Positions 1 to 10,318 are shown, numbered from the stretch's first letter. The stretch: 64,000 nucleotides of DNA from Persicaria tinctoria (GCA_037127255.1 JBANSL010000003.1:17115314-17179313), one strand, 5' to 3'. A program made the numbers and translations. Notes: generated by a model from the sequence alone, not told the origin.

Positions 1-548
1 TCCAACATGGCTCTCTCCACTGGACACTTCCGATGTGTTCAATTGATCTTCAGACACATCTCGTTCACCGAACAATTCATTGCACAGGTCCACGATATCT
101 CCAGTCATACCACCATTCTTAATAAACTTGTATGACGGGCCTTGCTACAAAAACATTTTGCAAGAAACGACATATAATCAATAGTGTGCTAGTGAAAATT
201 GTTTGATAGAACGAAACACACATATACTTTGAAACCACTAACCTTGGACTCCCACCACCATTCGGGTGCATTAACCTCACAGTTGTGGAGGGATATATTG
301 ACCATTGGGTCATCAAAAAGAGAGAGCCACACCGCGTAATCTTCTCGAATCGTCTCGAACTTGTGTCGTATGATCGTTGGAGTAGCCAGTATCCTTTGTT
401 CATAACGAAGTTGGTCGTGGATGACATTCCAGTCTATGGAGTTGATGTTTCCATCATTGCTTCTATTTACTGCGCATATCTCTAGCAAAGCCTTGGTTTC
501 TGCAGTTGTCCAAGTGCTCCATGGGTATGTCTTTATCATCAACGACAT
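1..548 (-). CDS. Myb/SANT-like DNA-binding domain protein (two exons, cut by window edge)
   Basis: Two exons read on the minus strand. Exon 1 runs from ATG at 548 to 243 (102 codons, starting MSLMIKTYPW) and ends at AAG|GTTAGT. Exon 2 begins at 144 after a TTTTTGTAG acceptor, in phase 0, and is open to the window edge, so the C-terminus is missing. The protein has the layout of a plant Myb/SANT-like domain (Myb_DNA-bind_3, as in L10-interacting MYB proteins and Harbinger ORF1 relatives): an early TWTTAETKALLEI helix, a RHKFETIREDYAVW helix, then APEWWWES. Such proteins bind DNA in the nucleus, as host regulators or as transposase partners. Upstream in-frame sequence to 779 is low-complexity, so I chose the ATG at 548. 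I cannot tell host gene from transposon ORF because the flank is missing. Confidence 0.6.
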
Positions 549-950
549 CGGTGGTTGATTGAAGAAGATGGGGGTTGATTGAATGAAGAAGATGGGGGTT
601 GATTGAAGAAGATGAGGGAGATATAGGAGGCTCCAACAGTTGGTGATGCTAGGGAGATTCCACCCGTGAAGCCCCCTGTTGTAGTAGCAGCACCACTGAT
701 GGCGTGAAGGAAGAGCTGCAGCAGCCGAAGACGTGAAGGGAGAGCTGCAGCAGCTGGCCGAGAATCCTCCACAGTCCACCCGTGATCACCTATGCAGGCC
801 TAGCTAATGAAGGGGGAATAACTATACAACATATATACACAATGCAATACACAAACATATATAATATACATTATGAAGATTGCAACAAGGTGAAATTGGG
901 AGAGAAAGAGAGAGAGCTGTTGGATTTCTTGCACTTATCCGAAACATATA
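549..950. other. Upstream flank of the Myb/SANT gene, no further gene seen
   Basis: About 550-615 holds three tandem copies of a GATTGAAGAAGATGGGGGTT-like unit. The following 150 bases are richer in GC and read as CT/GA-rich and GCAGCAGC-like sequence, which would fit a 5' UTR or promoter of the minus-strand Myb/SANT gene. From about 820 the sequence is AT-rich with nothing recognisable. Confidence 0.4.
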
Positions 951-1404
951 TACAAGTTAATTTTTGATCATATACATTAAACATATATCATATACAAGTT
1001 AATTTTTGATCATATACATTAAAGATATATCATATATATATACAAGTTAATTTTTGATATCAAACATATATCATATACATTAAACATATATCATATACAA
1101 GTTAATTTTTTATATCAAACATATATCATATACATTAAACATATATCATATACAAGTTAATTTTTTATATCAAACATATATCATATACATTAAACATATA
1201 TCATATACAAGTTAATTTTTTATATCAAACATATATCATATACATTAAACATATATCATATACAAGTTAATTTTTTATATCAAACATATATCATATACAT
1301 TAAACATATATCATATACAAGTTAATTTTTTATATCAAACATATATCATATACATTAAACATATATCATATACAAGTTAACTTTTTATATCAAACATATA
1401 TCAT
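951..1404. repeat. 55-bp AT-rich minisatellite
   Basis: A unit containing TACAAGTTAATTTTTTATAT, then two CATATATCATATACATTAAA blocks, repeats about every 55 bp (for example TACAAG at 1151 and 1206). The first copies are more divergent (TTTTTGATCATA variant) and the central copies nearly identical. No coding potential is seen. Confidence 0.85.
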
Positions 1405-1921
1405 ATATATTAGATCTTAATTAAAAACATACTTTACTAAAAAAAAAAATTATAACACAGGATACGATTTTATATATATATAAAAACATATTATATTGTT
1501 AGGGTATATACCCAAGGGTTACAATGGGTAATAACTATATATACTATATATTATAAGATTATAAAATTAATAATATTTATAATATAATGTAATCACATTT
1601 TATTACATAAGGTAGATTATAATGTAATAACTATATACTATGTTAATGTAATCACATTTATAATATATTCTATGAGTAGTTAGACATAGGGGGGGTATTC
1701 TAGTAGGGGTGATATTAAATAAGGTAGTTAGACATCCTAGAAAAGCAATTATCACTTAATCATGCTTCTACCTCATTAACTATCTTTGTCCCCCACTACA
1801 ATTACTTTTGTTTTTTTTTATTTAAAAAATAGGGGGGGTATTCCTACCCGGGTGGTAAACGAAGATTTGTCCGTAGAATGGAGATGCTTAAGATTTAATA
1901 GTACCCCGTAATTACTTATTG
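1405..1921. other. AT-rich intergenic DNA without a recognisable feature
   Basis: The stretch is AT-rich with TA-rich runs and short inverted TATATA/ATATAT segments. GGGGGGGTATTC occurs twice, near 1690 and 1835, with a similar AGTTAGACAT motif repeated nearby, so it probably contains decayed duplicated repeat sequence. No reading frame or RNA gene is supported. Confidence 0.4.
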
Positions 1922-2142
1922 CGTTGACCAAAACATGTCACTTTATTCTTTATGCACATTTTTATGAGCTAAAAACTACTCCTTAATCATAGTAGTAATA
2001 TATGAAATATATATTTTTATTTTTATTCTTTTTATAATTTCATACTTGAATAAAAAAATATTTTATAAAAAATTGGTATTTGATACAGTTTTAACCTTCT
2101 AAAAGAGAGTGCATGATTAGTAAGTGATACGTTTTGGTTAAA
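1922..2142. mobile_element. Degenerate MITE
   Basis: The left end GTTGACCAAAACATGTCACT is complementary to the right end AGTGATACGTTTTGGTTAAA. The inner parts (TTTATGCACATTTTTATGAG against AAAGAGAGTGCATGATTAG) also pair. It belongs to the same family of short foldback elements seen around 10.4, 16.5 and 29.0 kb, where the conserved core reads CTATTCACGCACG. The ends are eroded and no target duplication is clear. Confidence 0.5.

Positions 2143-2145
<3 letters not shown>

Positions 2146-2223
<78 letters not shown>
2146..2223. repeat. (AT)n microsatellite, about 39 units
   Basis: An uninterrupted alternating AT tract ends three bases before the terminus of the Mutator-like element at 2227. It hides any target-site duplication of that element. 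Confidence 0.95.
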
Positions 2224-2226
<3 letters not shown>

Positions 2227-4009
2227 GGGATTGAGTATATTGTGCACACCCCTTAGGGTGTATTTTGTGCACAATTGTAGACCATTGATCATGTTGTAAT
2301 CAATGGCTCAGATTAAAAAGGTTTTTTTTTTAAATGCAAATCAAGTGGGCCCCGCATACATGTTAAATAAAATCTCCCTTAATCTCCATATCTAGCGCGC
2401 GTGTGGAATGAACCACCGTCATCTACTTCATCTTCATCTTGTGGAGCGGCGGAGAGGAAACTATTCGGTGAGGAGGAAAGGCAGAGGCGAGCCCAGTCTA
2501 GCCGGATCGAGTTTCGGTTGAATCCGGCGTTGAATCGAGGAGCACAGGAGGGCGGCGCCGATTGAGAGTTGTTGTTGTGGGTTGACGGCGATTTGGAGTT
2601 GCTACCCCTCCCGAGCGCGCAACGGATCTGAGTCACCCCGCCGAGCACCTCGAACCACCACCTCTGGCCACTCTCTCCCTCTCTCTCCCCCATTGAAGGT
2701 GTTTAGGTAAATTTCACAAACCCCCAATTTCTAGGTTTTGGTAGAGATTGCAAATTTATGCGGTTGCAGGAGGAAGCGAGTTCAAGTGGACGAGCCCAGG
2801 CTAGTCGGAATCGAGGCAAGGCGGAGGCGGAGGCGAGACCGGTCTAGCCGGAATCGAGGCAAGGCGGAGGCGGAATCGAGCCCAGTCTCGCCGGACCCTT
2901 AATTGATCTCGCAGTTGCGATTGATTAGGCCGGGGACGAGGGAAATGGGGATGCAGCCATGGCCGATCTCTTAAAAGCCACCATTTGAAGAGGACGGGAG
3001 AAGCACCATAGGCTTTTCTGATGCCACCATTCCAATCCACCATGATAATAAGCTAATCGAGGCTCATTCGAAGTCCGATGCCGGGATGGTATTCTATTTG
3101 TTGTTAATTGGGGTTTTTTATTCAATGATTTATCCTACTATTGCTAATTAAATCCATAAATACAGGCAAGCACTTATCTTTCACCTTTGGAAAATCAATA
3201 GATCGTCGGTCAATTATTCAACCAAATATAATCATTATTCGGTGAATATCTATTAATTATTCAATAGAATGGGTGTATTTTGTGATTGATGTATTTTAAT
3301 TTTTCGATATTATTCGTTGTATTATGAATAGTTATTCAACGGAATGTGTATATTTTGTAATTTGAAATAAACGTGTGATTGGGATACGAGATTGTTGATT
3401 CACATTATTCGTTGAAATGTGAATAATTATTCAATGAAATGTGTGTATTTTGTAATTCGAAATCAATGTGCGATTGAGTCATGAGGTTTTGTGATTGAGT
3501 TTTGAGGTTTTCAATATTATTCGATAAATTCTGAAGAATCATGCAACGGAATAGGTGCATTTTTTAATTACAAATCGATGTTTAGGAACACCATCTCCAA
3601 CATAATTAGAAATCGATGTGTCAGAATAGATAATATAACATTATTCGGTAGGATGTGAAATATTATTCGGTGGAATTACCAAAATTTGAAGAAAAAAAAC
3701 GAAATCAGGTGGATCCTCCAACAAATCAGTCATAATTATTTATTTTTTCACAAAACTTAAAAAAAAAAAAAAAAAAAAACAACTAACCCAATTTTTTTTA
3801 AAAAAAAGCGAGAGAACAAGGATTGGATTAGGGTGGAACACACGCTCCTTTGATGGAGTTGGTTTTTTTTTTGGGCATGTGGGTCCCGTTATAATTAAAG
3901 AAAAAAACAAAAATCTCATTAAATCATGGCCTTTCATTTCCTTTCAATCAAGGGTCCAGATTCGTGCACAAGGTATATCTTAAGAGGTGTGTACTCTGGA
4001 ACCACTCCC
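2227..4009. mobile_element. Mutator-like (Pack-MULE-like) element with GC-rich captured sequence
   Basis: The left end (GGGATTGAG, then GTGCACACCCCTTAGGGTGT and TTTTGTGCACAATTGTAGACC) is complementary to the right end, which read inward gives GGGAGTGG, then GTACACACCTCTTAAG and CTTGTGCACGAATCTGGACC. Flanks on both sides are TA-rich, so the duplication cannot be fixed. About 2390-3110 is GC-rich DNA quite unlike its surroundings, with repeated GGCGGAGGCGGA and AGCCGGAATCGAGGCAAG segments. It looks like acquired host gene or promoter sequence. The following part is studded with ATTATTCGGTG motifs. No transposase is present, so the element is non-autonomous. Superfamily assignment rests on end structure and content only. 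Confidence 0.6.
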
Positions 4010-4019
4010 TATATATATT

Positions 4020-4770
4020 GGTTCTGGTGTTCACAACCCGTAGGGTGTACCTTGTACACAAATCTAAGCCGTTAATTAAAAAGAATGGAAGGTGATGATT
4101 AAAATAGATTTTCTTTTATTTTGATGTAATTTAATGTGGGACCCGTGTAAAAAAAAACAGTTCACTCCCTTGGCATGCGCGTGTACAAACCCCCCCTCAT
4201 TCTTTCATGCGGTACTTTTTTTTTGTTAGCTGATTTTTTAGTAATCAAAGGGATTTTGTTGGTTTTTTTTTGTTAGCGAATTTCTTTATCCACGGACAAT
4301 TACGTATATACTGGATGGGTGATTCATCTGATTTTATTTAATTTAAAATTTTGGTAATTTCACCGAATAATATCTCGCATAATACCGAATAATCTTATGT
4401 TATTATTTTTCATCTAGTACATATCAAAATTTACCAATTCCACTGAATAATTTGTCACATACCACCGAATATTTTTTCATCCAGTTCATACCAAAATTTA
4501 ACAATTCCATTGAATAATTTGTCATATACTACCGAATAATGTTATCTTTTTTTTTATCCAGTTCATATCAAAACTTACCAATTCCACCGAATAATTTATC
4601 ACATCCTACCGAATAATGTTTTTGTTTTTTTTCCCATCCATTTAAGATAAAAGAAACTCCAAATCCATAGACAATGTTTCAATTTTGACCGAATAATGTT
4701 TAATTGTGAAACTCCAAATCCATAAACAATGTTTCAATTTTGACCGAATAGTGTCAACCACCTATTTTTA
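4020..4770. mobile_element. Partial second copy of the 2227-4009 element family
   Basis: Starting at GGTTCTGGTGTTCACAACCC this stretch resembles the reverse complement of the right end of the preceding element. It shares GGTGTACCTTGTACACAAATC, a purine-rich block, then repeated CACCGAATAAT motifs, which are the inverse of the ATTATTCGGTG motifs to the left. No matching opposite terminus is found before 5300, so the copy seems truncated. It abuts its relative across about 10 TA-rich bases. Confidence 0.5.
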
Positions 4771-4844
4771 GAAATTAATTGTCACCAACCAATTGTCACC
4801 AACTACAAAGCACTTTCATCAAACTAAAATGTTTATAATGCTAA

Positions 4845-5250
4845 TGTTGTCACATTTGTCATCTAATATTAACACATTTTTGTTACAAAACTAAAACCCT
4901 AGAACAAGGGGGTCATAGACCCAAGAGGGGTTAAACCTGAGTAGACGAAAATTTGATTTACAATATAGTTTAGGGTTTAGGGTTTAGTCTTTAGGGTTTA
5001 GGGCCTTGGCCTTAAACCCTAAATCCTAAACCCTAAACCCTAAAATGTGTGTACAGTACCAATGTTATCAGATTTGTCATCTAATATTAACGCATTTTTG
5101 TTACGAAACTGAAACCCTAGAACTAGGGGAGTATAGACCCTAGAGGGGCTAAACTTGAGCAAACGAATAATTCGATGTACAATACTATAATGAGATCACA
5201 TTTGTGATCTAATATTAACGCATTTTTGTTACAATAATAACCCTAAGTAG
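4845..5250. repeat. Degenerate tandem duplication of about 190-200 bp
   Basis: A segment containing TTTGTCATCTAATATTAACA, TTTTTGTTACAAAACTAAAA, CCCTAGAACAAGGG and a following TAGACCC recurs as a diverged copy after 5060 and in part after 5205. The telomere-like block lies between copies. No gene is seen. Confidence 0.6.
4969..5044. repeat. Interstitial telomere-type repeats in head-to-head orientation
   Basis: About four TTTAGGG-type units (one reading TCTTTAGGG) run to 5013. After a GGCCTTGGCC-like centre, about four CCCTAAA units follow on the same strand. The block therefore forms an inverted telomeric repeat of roughly 75 bp. It is internal and short, so it is not a chromosome end. Confidence 0.8.
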
Positions 5251-5543
5251 ATGAAATTTGATGTAAAGTTTAACTTTGTAATACTTAATTGTCAGACTAC
5301 ATCAACTTGCAAAAATATCAAAACAAAGAGGAACAGTTGAGATATTCATACTTAACATCCAAAATAGCAAGACCCTCTATAACCATCCTCTCTCTCTATA
5401 CGCATCCATATACTTGTTTGAAATAGCTTCAATACCACCATGAAATGCAAGACCCTCGATATATTTGATGGTATACATACCACAACTTCCACTACAATTG
5501 AACAGAAGGATAATGAAAATTACATTACAGCTAAATGAGATAT
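5251..5543. other. Intergenic, no gene seen
   Basis: AT-rich sequence leads into the 69-bp minisatellite. Apparent minus-strand reading through here continues from the minisatellite and shows no protein-like composition. Confidence 0.4.
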
Positions 5544-5862
5544 AAATTCCATTTGTCACCAAAACAGAATATATAACTCTACCAATTGTCACCAATATAA
5601 AAAACAACAACAAAATAACAACATAAATTTCATTTGTCACCAAAGCAGAATATATAAGTCTACCAATTGTCACCAATCTAAAAATAACAATATACATTCC
5701 ATTTGTCACCAAAACAGAATATATAATTCTACCAATTGTCACCAATCTAAAAATAACAACATAAATTCCATTTGTCACCAAAACATAACATATAAATCTA
5801 CCAATTATCACCAATCTAAAAATAACATCATAAATTCCATTTGTCACCAAAACAGAATATAT

Positions 5863-7063
5863 TAGGGGTGGGCACGGGACGGGACGGGACGGGATTGGGT
5901 CGGGACGGGACTCGTCCCGCGAAATATTTTCGGGACGGGATTGACATTTTTTTTTCGGGACGGGATCGGGACGGGATGGTGTCTGGACGGGACGGGATCG
6001 GGACGGGACGGGCCTTGTCCCGCATATAAAAATAATAAAATATTATATAAATTTGCAAAGTGAAAAATGCTTTCATAATTCATTATTTAGTATAATATGT
6101 TGAATACGGTATTATTCTCAACTATATTATTCATTAATAATAATAATATTTTTATTATTATTAATATTAATATTATAATACTATTATTAATTCATACAAT
6201 GATTGTATAATTAATTGTAATGTTCAACATATTTGGCTACATTATCTTACTAGATCAGGACGGAAAGGAATTGAGACGAGATTTACCAATATTGTCTAAT
6301 ATTTAGCGATTGATAGTTAGGAAGAATACCGTATTTAATTAGCTATTTGCCTCTTGTAACTCTAAATGGGCGGGATGTGTGTGTCGATCTGACGGGATCC
6401 TCTCCATTGACTCTGTTTGGAATTTCTGACTTTATGCCTGGTCGTGATGTTGTTGATGCTGCTCGACGTAAGTGTGTCAAGTATCGAGATTTGTGTACGG
6501 CGGCTGGTTATGGTTTCCTACCCTTCTCATTCTCTTCATTGGGGGAGTTGGATACAGATGCGGTTGCATTGCTGAAGCGGATTCAGAAATTCTCGGTATC
6601 TCAGGATGTTGGGGCTCGTGCTGCACGTTATATTTTTACTAGACTTGGCTTTGTTATCGCTAAAGGAGTGGGTGCCCAGATAGTATCTCGGTTGCCCACT
6701 AATTTCTTGTAATCTGTTTTTATTATTATAATAATAATAAATAATAATAATAATAATAATCCCACGTTATAATTAAAAATAAAATAAAATAATATTACTT
6801 ATTTTTATTGTTATTATTATAACATAATTATACTTTACAAGAAAAAAAATATAATATGATATAAAAATAATAATAATATAATAATAATAATTTTATTATA
6901 AATTAATATTTTTATTAAATTATATTATAATATTATATAATATTATTATTATTATAAATTGAAAATTATTATTATAGTTATAAATAATATTTGCTCAAAA
7001 TAATAATACTAATAATATATTATTATTTTTCTATAATATTATAATATTATTATTATTATAAAA

Positions 7064-7103
<40 letters not shown>

Positions 7104-7285
7104 GCGGGACGGGACGGGATTTGCGGGATCCCACCGGGATCGTCCCGCGTTTCGTCCCGCATAATTTTTGCGGGACGGGATCGGGACGGGATTCGCTATT
7201 TTGTCCTAAATCCCACCAGGATCGGGACGGGATCGGGACGGGACCGGGACGGGATCGGGATTTGCGGGATTTGTGCCCACCCCTA
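5863..7285. mobile_element. hAT-type non-autonomous element (hAT-1), 1423 bp
   Basis: The left terminus TAGGGGTGGGCACGGGACGG matches the right terminus, which read inward gives TAGGGGTGGGCACAAATCCC. The element is flanked by the 8-bp duplication GAATATAT at 5855-5862 and 7286-7293. An 8-bp duplication and TAGGGGTG ends are typical of hAT elements. Both subterminal regions carry dense tandem GGGACGGGAT/GGGACGGGAC motifs, likely transposase-binding repeats. The interior is AT-rich with long ATT/TAA runs and carries a retroelement coding fragment. No hAT transposase is present. Confidence 0.9.
6347..6712 (+). pseudogene. C-terminal fragment of a plant RT-encoding (LINE-like) protein
   Basis: An open frame of 121 codons ends at TAA 6712. 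It matches the C-terminal region of a large reverse-transcriptase-containing protein found repeatedly in plant genomes: NGRDVCVDLTGSSPLT (the DxCVDxTG stretch, possibly nuclease-like), then GYGFLPFSFSSLGELDTDAV, then a final KGVGAQIVSRLPTNFL. The reverse transcriptase part is absent; upstream sequence to the hAT end is AT-rich non-coding. It lies inside hAT-1 and is presumably a passenger. The family match is from memory of the conserved C-terminus; the function of this domain is not established by the sequence. Confidence 0.6.
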
Positions 7286-7420
7286 GAATATATAACTCTA
7301 CCAATTGTCACCAATCTAAAGATAACAACATAAATTCCATTTGCCACCAAAACAAAATATATAACTCTACCAAGTGTCACCAATCTAAAAAGAACAACAT
7401 AAATTCCATTTGTCACCAAA

Positions 7421-8467
7421 CAATGAAGCAAACCCCCGATAGTCTTATTTAAATTGATGATATAGAATCAAGCTAAATACTAATTGTCACCAAACAAGCA
7501 ATTGTCACAAAAAAACAAAAAAACAATGATAAACACTTGAAATAGAACAACATATAAAGTAAGAACGAATTAGATTCATCAATAAGAAACACACAAATTG
7601 TCATCAGAGCAATGATAACTTGGATTATCCATTTGAAGTAGATAGAAACACACAAACCTTAAAAAAACATAAACAAATTGTCATCAGAGCAATGTATTCA
7701 CACAAAAATCCGCACTTGTTGTCACAAATCATAAAATTAACATCTCGAAATGATCAGATTTAACAAATTGTCACCAATACTAAACAAATTGACATATTTT
7801 GCAAGTTTAACAAATTGTCACCAAACATGCTAGGGTTTGTTTTCCCAAATTCGAATCCAATCGAGTAGGTGAAGTTTATTAAATCAATTTGCTTTTCTTC
7901 TGTCCACAAATTGTGTAGGTTTAAGGGAAACACACTAAAAACTCACATCTAGAGCATAAGCAAGTGCAATCAAATTTAGGGCTAAACAATGAAATTGTCA
8001 CCACACTAAGATATCCACAAAAAATTGGAAAGAGGGGAGCATATACCGAATCGAATTAATCAACTTACTGAATTTTTCCACTTTTATCACCAAACCAATC
8101 ACAAATTAATCAACTTCCTGAAATCAAAGCTTTTGAAGAAAGCATCACATTATTATATACACACAGTCCATTATGAAATTAAGTCCATGAAATTAAGGAT
8201 CGATCATGAAATTAAGTCCATCATTGAAGAAAGCATCGAATTGAATCAAATCAACGATTGATCATGGAGTCAATCGTGAAATTAAGTCCATGAAATTAAT
8301 GGATCGATCCTACAGTAAGAAACATCAATCACTCATATATGGTTGACGGAAAGCATCACATTATTGTATACACAGAGCTGCACACATACGCTTGGAAGAG
8401 ATAGATGAAAGGAAAACACAAAACAGAGAGAGCTCTGTCCAACACCAAACAATACCGATCACTTTGA
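7421..8467. other. AT-rich intergenic DNA with scattered ATTGTCACC motifs
   Basis: Short AAATTGTCACCAAA-like motifs recur to about 8000, which suggests decayed relatives of the neighbouring minisatellite. About 8155-8300 holds repeated CATGAAATTAAGTCCATGAA-type segments. No supported gene or RNA is visible. Confidence 0.4.
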
Positions 8468-8608
8468 TTAAATAACCGAAATCCTAACGATGTCAATTGA
8501 CCTCACCTCCGCCTTCTTCTTCTCCTCCGCCTTTGGCGCCGTCACAGTCATAACTCCATTCTCCATGGCCGCCTTCACCTTCTCCATCTTTGCGTTCTCC
8601 GGCAGCAT
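8468..8608 (-). pseudogene. Class I small heat-shock protein fragment (alpha-crystallin C-terminal end)
   Basis: On the minus strand the sequence from [20 protein letters not shown] through [19 protein letters not shown] matches the end of the alpha-crystallin domain and C-terminal extension of plant cytosolic class I sHSPs, which are ATP-independent holdase chaperones. The usual consensus has LPENAKxDxVKAxMENGVLTVTVPK. Only about 45 residues are present. The N-terminal arm and most of the beta-sandwich are missing, and upstream frame residues are unrelated and serine/histidine-rich. It is therefore a gene fragment, possibly carried here by a transposon; no element ends are recognised around it. 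Confidence 0.75.
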
Positions 8609-9391
8609 GTAAGCGAGAGCAAACGAGGTCGAAAACCGAGAGCGAGAGCAGTGAGTGTGAGAATGAGGGAGACTGAGCAAGGTGCGAGGTTGAGTGGGCT
8701 AGGTCAGGCGAGAGAGTGAGGGAGACGAGGCGGAGAAGGAGCGAGAGGAGCCGCGAGCAGAGGAGGGATGGACAGAGGAAGAAGAAGTTGTGATGACGTG
8801 AGGGTCCGCTTTCTTTCTTTTATTATTTCATTTCATTTTGAATTGGGTTTAACTCGGAGCGCAGTGGAGGAGTGTGTGGGTAAGTATAATGAGGGTAGTT
8901 TGGGTATTAGGGAAATAAAATGAACACTTACTTAATAACCAATTTAAAATGGACATTTAATTAATTAGATATTCTAGATGGACATTTGACCAAATTTTTC
9001 CTAAAAAAAACCTGACAACCGATCCCCTTCCTAGATTTTTTCCTGGCTCTACCCGCGATTGTGCAAATCACCCCACCAAAAAAAAAAAACATTAGACAAA
9101 ACAATTTATACTTTCCCAACCGATCAAGAGCATAGCATTTATCTATAAGACTCTTATTCAAGCTTCAGACACCAAGAAAAAAAGATGATTACAACCACAA
9201 GTTAATCAATTTCAACCTTGTCCTCGATGACATAAAGATTTCAACAAACCAAAACAAAACGAAAGATTTTTCAATCAATATTGTGTTCACCATCGCCGAT
9301 AATGAACGCGATCCAGTACTGGACCGCGTTCTTCATCATTGCTTAAGAAGCTCACATACAAGGACTCGTAGCAACTACCGTACGCTTGAGG
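8609..9391. other. GA-rich block and AT-rich flank, no gene
   Basis: 8640-8790 is GA-rich (GAGAGAGTGAGGGAGACGAGG-like) and on the minus strand would read as a CT-rich leader in front of the sHSP fragment, so it may have travelled with it. From 8800 to 9391 the sequence is AT-rich; its last part probably includes the 3' UTR of the next minus-strand gene. Confidence 0.4.
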
Positions 9392-10078
9392 CTAAGTTTT
9401 AGGCTTCAATGAAAACTTAGGCATGGGCAAGCTGCTTGGAGGAGGAGCCATTGCAAAAACTGACTCATAAAACTTCATCATATTTGGATTGAAAGTACTA
9501 GTGGTAGTAGCAGTACTAACATCAGTTAATGTGACATGCTTGGGTAGACTTTTCGGGTCGGATATCCATCTTTTATCCGGTTTCACATCCGGGTATTGCT
9601 TGGTTTTGGATGGTTGTTGCTTGTTGCTGCCTTTGTGCATCTTTTTGTGGGTGGGAGAGGCACTGGAACCGCCACGTCTGCAGCTACCGAAACCGATGCC
9701 ACGACCACCACCACCACCACGAGAGGCTGCAGGAAGGGATTGAAAGTGTGCAGAAGAGGAAGGAGAAGAAGAAGAAAAGGCAGGCATGGGAAGAGGGAGG
9801 AGTGGCGGTTGGCGAAACTCATGATAAGAAGAGAGGGGAAATGGATAAGGAGGCTTCAAAAACACACCCCCATTCATCACCATTTCCATCTGTGGCAACT
9901 TGCCAAAATCCAAACTGCCACCATGAGCACTTGATTGAGTAATCAAGGGAGGAGTTTGAGTAGTAGTGCTACTCGTTCTCGCCGCCATCCCTGGAGGATA
10001 CATGGAGTATTGCTGATGATCTGCAGATGAGTTTCTCAGTGCTGCAGCCTCCATATCTCTAACCTCAAGCCCTTTCAT
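9392..10078 (-). CDS. Unknown plant protein with C-terminal PNRC/EDC1-like motif
   Basis: Single open frame of 228 codons with an ATG at 10078 (MKGLEVRDMEAAAL) and a TAG at 9392. The frame extends five codons further upstream but without an ATG. The protein is low in predicted fold: Gln/Ser/Thr/Pro-rich N-terminus, a Pro-rich centre (about 70-105), a Gly/Arg patch (SRGGGGGRGIGF), a basic stretch (HKKMHKGSNKQQPSKTKQ), then PDKRWISDPKSLPKHVTLTD. It ends with FAMAPPPSSLPMPKF at about 208-222. The PPPSSLPMP core resembles the PNRC/EDC1 motif that binds the EVH1 domain of the decapping factor DCP1. From that I infer a possible role in mRNA decapping; it is not shown. Sequence composition and the long frame contrast with the AT-rich surroundings and support a real gene. 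Confidence 0.7.
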   Translation of the reverse strand: MKGLEVRDMEAAALRNSSADHQQYSMYPPGMAARTSSTTTQTPPLITQSSAHGGSLDFGKLPQMEMVMNGGVFLKPPYPFPLSSYHEFRQPPLLPLPMPAFSSSSPSSSAHFQSLPAASRGGGGGRGIGFGSCRRGGSSASPTHKKMHKGSNKQQPSKTKQYPDVKPDKRWISDPKSLPKHVTLTDVSTATTTSTFNPNMMKFYESVFAMAPPPSSLPMPKFSLKPKT

Positions 10079-10310
10079 TTCCTCACAAAACAAGAATCAT
10101 GGATGCTTTAATTTGGTATAGTTTCAATGTTTAGTTGGAATTTTGAAGCAGTACACTGCATGAATGAATGACAGTAAGATCTAAACTAGGAATTATAGAA
10201 GGGGAAGAGATATGTATTAAGCAGATGAAATTAAAATAGGGCTTAAAGTTTAAGAGCCCTAGATTAATTGCTATTGACGGAGCTCTTTCTCTAATCAATT
10301 TGTCCCGGCC

Positions 10311-10318
10311 TTTAAATA
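10311..10318 (-). promoter_or_regulatory. Possible TATA box of the 9392-10078 gene
   Basis: The minus strand reads TATTTAAA about 235 bases upstream of the ATG at 10078. The spacing would leave a 5' UTR of about 200 bases, which is reasonable for a plant gene. The assignment rests on the motif and position only. Confidence 0.35.

Larger units (their letters stand above)
5544..7420. repeat. 69-bp minisatellite split by a hAT element
   Basis: The unit contains CCATTTGTCACCAAAACAGA, ATATATAACTCTACCAATTG and TCACCAATCTAAAAATAAC. Copies start near 5546, 5626, 5695, 5764 and 5833, and continue after the insertion near 7334 and 7403. The first copy is longer. Because 69 is divisible by three, the array stays open on the minus strand as a repetitive hydrophobic frame, which I read as an artefact. 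The motif ATTGTCACC stays frequent to about 8000. Confidence 0.85.

Noticed and set aside
4969..5044. True telomere or chromosome end
   Set aside because: Only about four units on each side, internal, and inverted head to head.
5377..5850. 157-codon minus-strand frame with repeated VTNGIYVVIFRLVTIGR-like units
   Set aside because: It follows the 69-bp minisatellite, whose length is a multiple of three. The frame is a by-product of the repeat with no other sign of coding.
9489..9942. Plus-strand frames over the PNRC-motif gene
   Set aside because: They are antisense to the 9392-10078 frame and consist of low-complexity Arg/His/Lys-rich translations of its coding repeats.
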